64,000 nt of DNA from assembly GCA_000727475.1 (NCBI GenBank), contig KL647321.1:519691-583690 (forward strand). Reading direction: 5' to 3'. The translations under genes were made by a program, and so were the position numbers. This document shows positions 56,060 to 64,000 of this stretch, piece after piece (the stretch's first letter is position 1; every line of letters starts with the position of its first letter). This DNA is from Sarcocystis neurona. Lineage: Eukaryota; Apicomplexa; Conoidasida; Eucoccidiorida; Sarcocystidae. The notes under the pieces are model-generated. The model made no database searches. It saw only the letters and a list, made by a program, of their open reading frames with translations, and was not told where the DNA came from.

Positions 56060-56279
56060 GGTAGGTGTAGCGATAGGTGCACTACGTGTCGGCGTAGTCG
56101 GCAATGAGTCAGGAAGCGTATAGATGTATGTGTGTGTGTGTTTGCATGTATTGGTGGTATGAGACAGGGAAAGCAGCTGCTGTCGACTGCCTGAGCAGGA
56201 GCAGCAGCAGTCGTGAGAAGCAAGCCTGCTGCAGGAGCAAAGAGACTCGCTGTAGGCGCTCTCTTTGACGCGCTCGCAG
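54759..56279. other. CAG/CTG-rich DNA downstream of PRP16
   Basis: CTG tracts at 54830-55230 and CAG tracts at 55320-55890 keep frames open on both strands for 100-300 codons. A TATA array follows at 55900-56060. I see no frame with splice or composition support. Confidence 0.5.
54898..55105. repeat. 24-nt CTG-rich minisatellite
   Basis: About eight units of CTGCTGCGGTCGCTGCTGCT plus a variable four-base end (ACAG or TACT). It reads as LLRSLLLQ, AAAVAAAT or, on the other strand, AAVAAATA. It lies 140 bp after the PRP16 stop. Confidence 0.9.
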
Positions 56280-56448
56280 CAGCAGCAGCACCAGGGGCTC
56301 GTCTGCTTCTTTCTCATGTCATTACAAGTGGGTGCGCGCAGTAGCTGGGGGAATCCATCGCTGGGGGGACTTTGCAACTACGACGATTCCTACGCATCCC
56401 TTCAGATACGCAGTACTTCGCGTGCCCTTAAGATTTCTTCTCTGACTT
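56280..56448 (+). CDS. Candidate exon, unknown gene
   Basis: A CGCTCGCAG acceptor leads in phase 0 to [20 protein letters not shown] and then [20 protein letters not shown], ending at CTT|GTACGT in phase 1. An ATG at 56316 could instead be the start. The composition is mixed and protein-like. The following DNA is microsatellite, as expected for an intron. Confidence 0.28.
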
Positions 56449-56515
56449 GTACGTATTTATCTATTTACATCTATGTGTATCCATCTGTCTATCTATGCCT
56501 ATATCTACTTATATC

Positions 56516-56549
<34 letters not shown>

Positions 56550-57389
56550 CCTACGTCCATATATGTGTACCTATATCTATATGTGTACACCGATACGTAT
56601 ATATCTGTGTATATATATATATCTCTTTGTATATACATATATGTATATCTATTTATACATTATATCTACATCTATATACCAATATTTATCTACCCGTTTC
56701 TCTCTCTATATACGTGTATATGTGGATACCGTATGATGTATGCATGCGCATCTAAGTGCCCGCTTTGTTTCACGGATCGATGTTAGTGACCGCCTTCCTC
56801 ATACATTTGTACACATACATGTAGCGGGATCTATTAGTCTCTATGTCTTAAAGGTGAGACCGAAAGCGCGAACAATTATATATACACACATCTGTATATA
56901 CATACATGTATGTACATACTGGGCATGCGTAAGGTAAAGAGTTCTCATTTTCTCGTTCACGTTTACTATATGTATAGATCTGCATGATTCCACGGGTATG
57001 AGCTAAACGTGGGTATAAGGCCCGTATATTTACCCAAGCACTCACGTTCGTAAGCCTACGTGCTCCGTTCACATGTACGCACCCACGTATACACGAGCAT
57101 TCCGCGCATACATACATATATATATAATGTGTATGCGTGGAACGCTTTTCTTTTATGCATGTGTGTGGACGAGCATCAACTACGTGCCTCGTAGCTGGTG
57201 GGGCCGCGCAACAAGTCCAGCCAGTCGCCCTTTTCTCAATTTCCTGGTATCCACAAACATATGTATGTGTTTATGGATACACGTACATATATGTATATAT
57301 ATGTGGATACTTGCACGTGCGCACATATGTGCGCATATGTGGAATAGCAACCCAACTGTATGTGTGCGTATACACGTATAATCGCGCAG

Positions 57390-57562
57390 CTCTCGTACAT
57401 GCAGGCAGAGCTGTCTCCGCGCACACATGGGGAGAGCCTCGCGTTTTTTCTGCGGAATTAGCTGTCGCTTGGGAAGTACTACGAGCGACGTCCCCAGACG
57501 GGGCCGCTACGTTGGCATACGTGCTGCCGAGGGCAGGCTTGTCCCCCGCAGGTCCTAGATAA
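57390..57562 (+). CDS. Candidate terminal exon, two possible frames
   Basis: From an acceptor at 57403-57404 (phase 1, matching the exon ending at 56448) the frame reads RAVSAHTWGEPRVFSAELAV to a TAA at 57562. From the acceptor at 57388-57389 (phase 0) it reads LSYMQAELSPRTHGESLAFF and soon stops. A 29-nt stretch at 56825-56853 flanked by TAG and GTGAGA could be a microexon feeding the second frame. I cannot choose between them. Confidence 0.22.
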
Positions 57563-58396
57563 CGCACAGAGCTGCAGCAGCAGCAGGACGTGAGGAGGAG
57601 GAGACGGCGGCGGAGGAGGAGAAACAGCAGAGTAGCAGCACATCACGAGAGCGGAGCTCCACAGCGTCAGTAGAGGGAGCAGCACCTGCGGCAGAAGCGG
57701 CAGCGTGACGCCGTAGCGGCAGCATTCTAGTGACAGCAACTGGGTTGCAGCACAGCAGCAGCACTGCCAGAGTACGCAGCACTGTGGCAACAGCACCATC
57801 AGCAGCAACGTCGGTAGGGACTTCGGTATGTAGGCGCTTGTGGTCGCGTCTATACGTGTGTTTGTGTCATTCACAGACGTGCAGAAAAAAAAAGGGTAGT
57901 TTCTAGAATGAGCGTATACACTCTTTTGTGTCAGTACATGGACTTGTGCTTATTCCACTGGAGACGTGTGTTTCTGCACGTGTACGCGTGTGCCATGTGG
58001 TATATACAAACACATAAATATACGCACGCATGCACGCGTGTATAATAAGTATAAATTCGTACGTATGCTACCTTCATCAATACATACGTATATATTCAAA
58101 CATGCATACATAGGCATATGCTTTCGCACACATGAATGTACGTCGACACGCATATTTGTATGCCCCACTGTACACATATTCTATACGCATGCATGCATGG
58201 ATAATAAAACTCCTACGCTTGTATCATCTTCACACGCACCCACACATACGTACACAAATATATATACCTGCGAACATCTACATAAAAAGAAACACGGGCA
58301 GAGACAGTTGTGTGTCTGAGGCGTACATCGCGCACTTGCGGAGATACCGTCACCCACACCTGGGGGCCTCCGCACACGTCAGCTGACGAACACGCA
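57563..58396. other. CAG-rich and ACGT/TATA-rich DNA
   Basis: 57565-57800 is a degenerate CAG/GGAGGA tract and 57970-58270 a CACG/TATA-rich patch. I see no gene in it. Confidence 0.5.
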
Positions 58397-58581
58397 ATGG
58401 GGCAGAAAAGTTCGCAAGGACAAAGTACTTCTCAGGAGTTGGAAGAAGACATGCAAAGGAAGGAGAACACACAGGACAGCGAAGCAAACGTGCGCAGAAG
58501 GAAGAAGTCAATCTATGTGTTGCTGCGAGAAACCGAACAAAAATCTTCTCACCAGAAGCAAAAACAACTTTTTCTGCACAC
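58397..58581 (+). CDS. Candidate first exon with N-myristoylation-like start
   Basis: The ATG-initiated frame begins MGQKSSQGQSTSQELEEDMQ, with Gly2 and Ser6 fitting the MGxxxS myristoylation pattern. It continues hydrophilic (Lys, Arg, Glu, Gln) to a TGA at 58583-58585 if unspliced (62 codons), or to an AC|GTGAGC donor. There is no homologue I know. The next exon, if any, would overlap the 3' end of the minus-strand GTPase gene. Confidence 0.25.
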
Positions 58582-58983
58582 GTGAGCTACGCTGCGGTTT
58601 TCGAAATGAATATCCGCGTCTTCATTGAGGCGACGGGCGGCGGACTGGCGAACCCGGCCCCTTCCACTCTTCTTTAGCCCCTGCGCAGCTCCACGTGGTG
58701 CTGTGACTCTCTCTGGCTGCGCCTCTTTAATTCACTTCGTAGGATTTGTGTGCGCATTTCCCCTCTCTGTGCTGCTGCTGCTGGTTCGGTGCTGGGGCTG
58801 CTGTTGCCGTGGTCTTGCTTCTGCTGCTGGCGACGCTGCTGGCGCATAACGGCTGCTGTTGCAGCTGTCCCTGGTGTTGCTGTTGCTGCTGCTTTGCCGC
58901 TCTCTCCGTCGCTTCTACTACTATACCGGCGTAACTGCTGTTCTGGCGACACATTGTTGCCGCCGCTGCTTCTGTGGCTACCA

Positions 58984-59434
58984 CTATGACTGCTGCTGCT
59001 GTTGCTCTTGCGCTTCGCGCTCGTGCGTTCCTGGTGTGTGGTGGGACGGGGCCTGTGCCTGTGGGTGCAGCAGCCACTTTTCGCTCGACAGCAACTCCTC
59101 TATTTCGGCCTTGGCATGCTCCGGCACGAGTCCGCAACTGCTGCTCTCGCCGGCGCTGCTGTCGCTGGTGCTGCCGTCGCTGCTCAAGACGGTGGTGGTG
59201 CTGCTGCTGTCGGTATACATGGACGTGATGCCTTCGCTTTTTGCACCCGCCACTGCTGCTTCCGTGTCGACGTTTCCGGCCACTAGCGCGGATGCGCCGC
59301 CACCACCGTGTTGTCCCGCTGCTAGTCTTGCTTCCGCCGGCTGCTGCTCTTGCTGATGCGTGCGACGCTTCTCTTCATAACGTATCTCCTGAAGCAGCTG
59401 TTGCTTCTTCATAACGGTGCGAGCACCACGCGCT
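58984..59434 (-). CDS. YqeH/NOA1-like gene, last exon
   Basis: A GTTTGGTGTTGCAG acceptor and one base completing Arg lead into a basic helix, then Gly/Ala/Ser-rich sequence with charged islands (PEHAKAEIEELLSSEKWLL) and a poly-Gln end before the stop. The phase match with the GLGW exon and balanced composition support it; the opposite strand is merely Leu/Cys/Ala-rich. Confidence 0.6.
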
Positions 59435-61656
59435 CTGCAACACCAAACGCACCTCATACACGTCTACTCGAGTGTTGGCCCCGGAGGACAGAGTCTCTCA
59501 GGCGATGAAAATGGGCCAAGCCAACAAGTTCATTGTACAAATATATATATATATGACAGATTGAAGTGTATAAGAACATATATATATATGTGGACGTCAT
59601 ATTTCTAATTGTCCCATAACTTCACTGAACATCCGCCACAGCCAAGCGCACACGTCGAGTTTCACGAACAGCAAAAACAGCGAGCAAAGCAGGAGAGCCG
59701 CAGAATCGGAGCACAGCAGCACAGTAAACTTGTGTCGCAGTGGCACAGCAGCGGCCCTGAAGCAGCACATTCATGAAGCGAGGTAGTTCCGGAAGGAGAA
59801 GAGGGGCACGGACCATACCGAAGCGCACAGCAGAGCACCACCGCACCAGCAGCAATGGCAGAGCAGATCCAGCCGCAGTACTGCAGCACGTACCTGGGTG
59901 ACTTGCCCACGAAAGCATCAACGCCGGTGCGCTGCAGCTGCTGCGGCAGCATGGCAGGCCTTCTGAAGACTCTCACTGACTGAGGAGTATAGACGTGTAG
60001 AATTTTGACTCCTGCCCCCCCAACAGAAAACCAGCCCAATCCTGCAATCGACACGTCGTCGTAGGCAGTGTTGCTTCCGCCGTACACCTTCACACTGCAC
60101 GTATGCAACAACAGTAACACCAGCAACGCCGTATCAGCAGCGCCGCCGCAGCACGAAAGCAGAGCAGCAGGAAGACTTGACAATAGCAGCAGGGAGGCGG
60201 CACAGGACAGCAGCAGCATCGTCAACCAAGTGCACCAAGTATTGTACCAATAGCGTCTACCACGGGGAGGGCTTCACACTCCCAGATACGATGGGCGTCC
60301 GACCTCGTAGCAGCAGCAGGATCCGGTAACAGCTGCCGCAGTCACGGTTCGACAGCGCACCAGCAGCAGCAGGCATCACCACAAGCAGCTTCACTTATGT
60401 GTACCGTTCAGCAGCAGGAGCTCCAGCGATGCCAGGGCCAGCACAAGCACACCAGTAACCACTACGTAACAAAAGGGCAGCGACTACGCAGCAAACACAA
60501 CATCGGCTACGCAGCAAGAACAGCCGCAGCTGTACGAAATCTGCGAACAGAACCGCTGTGTGGCATGTGGAAAAAAGTATGTATGTTGCTCATAACTGAA
60601 AAAAATAGCAACAAGGGTACGACAGCGGTATGCCCAATTCGGCTAGCGGCAACGGGCAGCGGCAGCAGGCGGAAATAGCAACAACGCATCAGCTCCTGTT
60701 AAAGAATGTGAAAGCAGCGACCGCAGCAGGCACTAGGGCAGCAGCAACAGGGGCCACGCTCCCACTGTAATGCCAGGCAGCCGTTAAGCCCGGGGGCCAC
60801 ATGGCAGCGGCGGCGCACACACGCGTCAGAGCACGCGACAGACCCAGCAGGTGCCTGAGCAGGAGGAATTGTGGGCAGCAGCCCTAGAGGCAACGAGCAA
60901 CTGCGGCAGCAGGAGGCAGGCGCAGCAGGAGGCAGCAATAGCAGCAGACAGCAGGAGTAGCACGAGGTAGCAAGAATGGGGCGCACCAGCAGCAACAGGA
61001 AGAAGCACTAACAGTAGCGGCAGCACAAGACGGCGCGGCGGCAGCAGAAGGCGCCAGCAGCAGCAGGAGAAAGCAACGGCAGCAGCAAGAGAAAAGGTAG
61101 CGACCGCAGCCGCAGGCAGCATACGGACGTGTGTCGCACGAGGGGCTTCAGTTTGGTGTGGAAGGTTTCAGGATGATGGGGGGGGTAGAAAAACGTCCCT
61201 GCCTTCCTTTCTAGCAAGTCTTCCGCACGTGTCGTTCTGCACACAGCAGCACAGCAAAGTCCTCGATTGTACGCAAACATCAACTGTAGACAGTTCTATA
61301 CACTACACACACATTCGTGCGTTGCACACATATATATAGAGAGAGGAAGTGACAGAGAGAGAGATTTACATATATATATATATGTATCGGCCTCGGTAAA
61401 TCATATACGATCATACATTCATTAGAGAGAATCGAGAGTCTGCGTCTGCGTTCTTCTTACTACGTTCGATGTACACCTCCTCTCCACGCTTACATATACA
61501 CATACTGAATATAGGGGCAGAATGCTGATGACTGTGTATGCCACGCCATATACCTACATATATATATATATATTTATATCTAGATATATGTATATATACA
61601 ACAGCTCGTACAGAGAAGGTAATCGGGTGACTTTGCCCATCGCCTTGGAGACGTAC
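58984..61656 (-). CDS. YqeH/NOA1-family circularly permuted GTPase, C-terminal part
   Basis: YqeH/NOA1 GTPases help assemble the small ribosomal subunit in bacteria and organelles. On the minus strand, exons 61656-61612, 61283-61129, 60094-59894 and 59434-58984 join in phase. They read GQSHPITF, RTTRAEDLLERKAGTFFYPP, LKPLVRHTVKVYGG, DDVSIAGLGWFSV, VYTPQSVRVFRRPAMLP, then a basic segment (ARTVMKKQQLLQEIRYEEKR) and a Ser/Gln-rich tail ending in a stop at 58984-58986. In the family, RADELYxKHxG..LxPP, LVxH, DIxxSGLGW and a VxVxxRxxLxP element follow the GTPase domain in this order, and all are visible. The G1-G5 motifs are not in these exons and must lie upstream. An organellar role is inferred from the family; neither mitochondrion nor apicoplast can be chosen. 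The C-terminal tail is longer than usual. Confidence 0.7.
59435..59893. other. Intron of the YqeH/NOA1-like gene
   Basis: It contains two short TATA arrays (59540-59590) and CAG-rich DNA. The minus frame stays open past the GLGW exon's donor, but the sequence turns Cys/Ala/Leu-rich there. Confidence 0.5.
59894..60094 (-). CDS. YqeH/NOA1-like gene, GLGW exon
   Basis: It encodes VKVYGGSNTAYDDVSIAGLG followed by WFSVGGAGVKILHVYTP and VFRRPAMLP, the hallmark C-terminal strand block of YqeH/NOA1. It ends at CCCAG|GTACGT in phase 2. Confidence 0.75.
60095..61128. other. Intron of the YqeH/NOA1-like gene (degenerate CAG tract)
   Basis: A kilobase of eroded CAG/GCA sequence. Frames are open on both strands (for example 60699-61122 minus) but Leu/Cys/Ala-rich and without family similarity. 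Confidence 0.5.
61129..61283 (-). CDS. YqeH/NOA1-like gene, RADEL/PP exon
   Basis: It enters in phase 0 with LMFAYNRGLCCAAVC and continues RTTRAEDLLERKAGTFFYPP and LKPLVRH, which I align with the family's RADELYxKHxGxxLxPP...PxLVxH. It leaves in phase 2 at GTCCGT; a better-looking GTATGC donor four bases later breaks the phase to the next exon. Confidence 0.6.
61612..61656 (-). CDS. YqeH/NOA1-like gene, small upstream exon
   Basis: Fifteen codons (VRLQGDGQSHPITFS) between an ATTTGCAG acceptor and a TCT|GTACGA donor, phase 0 on both sides. They fit the family region just before the RADEL segment, where a strand-rich ...G...xxTF... stretch occurs. The exon is short, so support is moderate. Confidence 0.4.
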
Positions 61657-61692
61657 CTGCAAATGAATCTACATGTAGACATATATTTACAC

Positions 61693-61726
<34 letters not shown>

Positions 61727-61870
61727 TTACAGATATAGATATACATGTATATATCTTTGTGGACGCCTTCTGTGTGCAACACCACCTGTGCATGTAAAGA
61801 GTTGTACACGTACGTATAAACACACATGTTCATTTATGGTACATACACAGTAGTACTGAACACCTCTCAT

Positions 61871-61901
<31 letters not shown>

Positions 61902-62600
61902 CAATATGTGTAAGTATATACTGGTAGAGAATCTATGCAACATTACAAACGTTAACTAAAACTGATGAACGTTTCCTCGTGAGAAAGTATCTCTCAAACA
62001 AGCTGTACGTATTCGCCTTTCCCATCCTCCGAGCCTGAAAAGGGCTCTAGTGTAGTGCTTGAAGACCGGTAATTCACACTCCCCTAGGTCCGTGCAGTTC
62101 CACCCGCGTACGTGACCTCTTCAGCAACAACCCACAGCAGATATCCGCCCAGGGGCGACAAATATACAAAAAAGCAAAGAGAAGAATGCGTACAGATAGG
62201 TGCATGTAGAATTGTCTCCGTCTGTACGAGTATGTGCGTATGTCTATGTGATACATATATATATATATATATATATACGTATAGAGAGACACAGAGACAT
62301 ATAGACAGATATAGATAGATAGATGCAGATAGCGAGACAAATCCTTTGACAGACTGATACAGACAATGCGAATATAATTAGAGAGAGAGAAGCACTGGTC
62401 CACCCCGACAACTACGGAGGCCGGCGTCCACAGGTTTCCACGTGCGACGTTACGCAGCTTGCATGCAGTCCGCTGTAATTTGCGCCTCTCCACGTTGTAC
62501 ACTTGCACGTAGGGGAAACCGCTATTGCAAACGAATATACACTTCTACACATGAGAATATCTGTAGACGCATCTACAGACGTAAACATACATATATATGT
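61657..62600. other. Microsatellite and mixed DNA, probably intronic
   Basis: TATA arrays lie at 61680-61730, 61870-61900 and 62250-62280, with GATA/GACA patches at 62285-62345. If the GTPase gene continues upstream, this is intron. No further exon is supported except the candidate at 62404-62521. Confidence 0.5.
62404..62521 (-). CDS. Candidate upstream exon of the YqeH/NOA1-like gene
   Basis: On the minus strand a frame reads VYNVERRKLQRTACKLRNVA then TPASVVVG, ending before a GTGGAC that could be a donor. In YqeH/NOA1 a VVG stretch precedes the GKS of motif G1, so this may be the lead-in to G1. No GKS-bearing exon was found between here and 61656, so the assignment is speculative. Confidence 0.2.
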
Positions 62601-62664
62601 ATGCATTAGTATGCACGCATAGATATACAATATCGTAGGGCTATATATGTGCATGTTCTATACA

Positions 62665-63520
62665 CGTGTAGAACACATCTATAAACATAAACATACATAT
62701 ATATGTATGGATTAGTATGCACGCATAGATATGCAATATCGTAGGGGCATATATGTGCATGTTCTATACACGTGTAGAACACATCTATAAACATAAACAT
62801 ACATATATATGTATGGATTAGTATGCACGCATAGATATGCAATATCGTAGGGCATATATGTGNNNNNNNNNNNNNNNNNNNNNNNNNNNNNNNNNNNNNN
62901 NNNNNNNNNNNNNNNNNNNNNNNNNNNNNNNNNNNNNNNNNNNNNNNNNNNNNNNNNNNNNNNNNNNNNNNNNNNNNNNNNNNNNNNNNNNNNNNNNNNN
63001 NNNNNNNNNNNNNNNNNNNNNNNNNNNNNNNNNNNNNNNNNNNNNNNNNNNNNNNNNNNNNNNNNNNNNNNNNNNNNNNNNNNNNNNNNNNNNNNNNNNN
63101 NNNNNNNNNNNNNNNNNNNNNNNNNNNNNNNNNNNNNNNNNNNNNNNNNNNNNNNNNNNNNNNNNNNNNNNNNNNNNNNNNNNNNNNNNNNNNNNNNNNN
63201 NNNNNNNNNNNNNNNNNNNNNNNNNNNNNNNNNNNNNNNNNNNNNNNNNNNNNNNNNNNNNNNNNNNNNNNNNNNNNNNNNNNNNNNCTATATATGTGCA
63301 TGTTCTATACACGTGTAGAACACATCTATAAACATAAACATACATATATATGTATGGATTAGTATGCACGCATAGATATGCAATATCGTAGGGGCATATA
63401 TGTGCATGTTCTATACACGTGTAGAACACATCTATAAACATAAACATACATATATATGTATGGATTAGTATGCACGCATAGATATGCAATATCGTAGGGG
63501 CATATATGTGCATGTTCTAT
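62665..63520. repeat. 106-bp satellite with internal gap
   Basis: The phrase GAACACATCTATAAACATAA recurs at 62671, 62777, 63318 and 63424, giving a 106-bp period. Copies are nearly identical (a missing G and an A/G change). The 425 N at 62863-63287 sit inside the array. Confidence 0.95.
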
Positions 63521-64000
63521 ATACGTGGAGGTACACATACCGATACATATATGTACGAAAAAGCGTAGATACAGACATCCACATATATGTAGATCCCTCC
63601 ATACAAATGCAGCACTTCTATATACAAAGACATCTAATTACACGTATAGGTGCGTGGATACATCGATTCGATCGCTGGCCTGATCCATGCGTGTATATAT
63701 CTGTAGTCGCTTACGCACGCATGTGCCTCGCATACACAAATGTACACACATATATATTTTCGTATGTGCTTATACGTATTCACACACCCTCGTGCTTTCA
63801 TACACAAGGCATTCTGGCAGCCCTTAGTAGTTCTTCGGCCTCTAACATGTGCACATATATATATGTACGTGCCTCGGTATACCACTTTATCCCTTTGTGG
63901 ACAAATACAAGAGAAGATATAGTAGTAGACTGAGTCAGTGGTCCAGGCACATATATAATGCACCTATAGTACAGATACATACATACATAAATATAGACAC
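63521..64000. other. TATA/ACAC-rich DNA at the right edge
   Basis: Low-complexity ACATATATG-type sequence. Open frames on both strands (63484-63933 + and 63634-63963 -) look repeat-driven. I see nothing annotatable. Confidence 0.5.

Noticed and set aside
58727..59356. Plus-strand Leu/Cys/Ala-rich ORFs
   Set aside because: They are the reverse of the last exon of the YqeH/NOA1-like gene and its CAG-rich flank.
62606..63513. ORFs and a CRISPR-like regular repeat at the right edge
   Set aside because: The 106-bp units are contiguous tandem copies without spacers, in eukaryotic DNA; the ORFs run through N.

Overview
The window is eukaryotic nuclear DNA from an apicomplexan, most likely a coccidian close to Eimeria. 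Three things point there: many CAG/GCN/CTG trinucleotide tracts that become poly-Gln, Ala, Ser or Leu in any frame; long TATA/TGTG microsatellite stretches filling introns and intergenic DNA; and intron-rich genes whose proteins carry large homopolymer insertions. The genus is an inference. No rRNA, tRNA, CRISPR array or intact mobile element was recognised. Four assembly gaps (14905-15406, 27426-28026, 48330-48751, 62863-63287) all lie in repeats.

Layout, left to right. 964-6062 (+): the 3' part of a low-complexity protein gene with four phase-compatible exons, including an eight-copy GLPGQQQQ repeat. 6.3-8.4 kb: coding-like exons that cannot be assigned to a gene. 8.4-13.2 kb: mostly unassigned DNA with one candidate terminal exon at 10981-11217. 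13264-18100 (+): a three-exon gene for a small coiled-coil protein, one exon being only 35 nt. 18.1-24.1 kb: no convincing gene. 24153-26634 (+): a two-exon gene for a 224-residue, probably membrane-anchored and possibly mitochondrial protein with a ubiquitin-like-looking C-terminal part. 26.6-35.4 kb: microsatellite and degenerate CAG-tract DNA with only weak ORFs. 35404-54758 (+): the best-supported gene, an eight-exon orthologue of the spliceosomal DEAH-box ATPase PRP16/DHX38 spread over 19.4 kb. 54.8-58.6 kb: CAG-rich DNA with weak candidate exons. 58984-61656 (-): the C-terminal half of a circularly permuted GTPase of the YqeH/NOA1 family. 61.7-64.0 kb: microsatellites and a 106-bp satellite.

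Gene models were built by joining open exons at GT/AG sites with matching codon phase, supported by remembered family conservation for PRP16 and YqeH/NOA1. PRP16 would act in nuclear pre-mRNA splicing (second step). YqeH/NOA1 proteins act in organellar or bacterial small-subunit ribosome assembly. Nothing suggests that the genes work together; they look like unrelated housekeeping or lineage-specific genes in a repeat-rich chromosomal segment. Transcript data would settle the weaker models.
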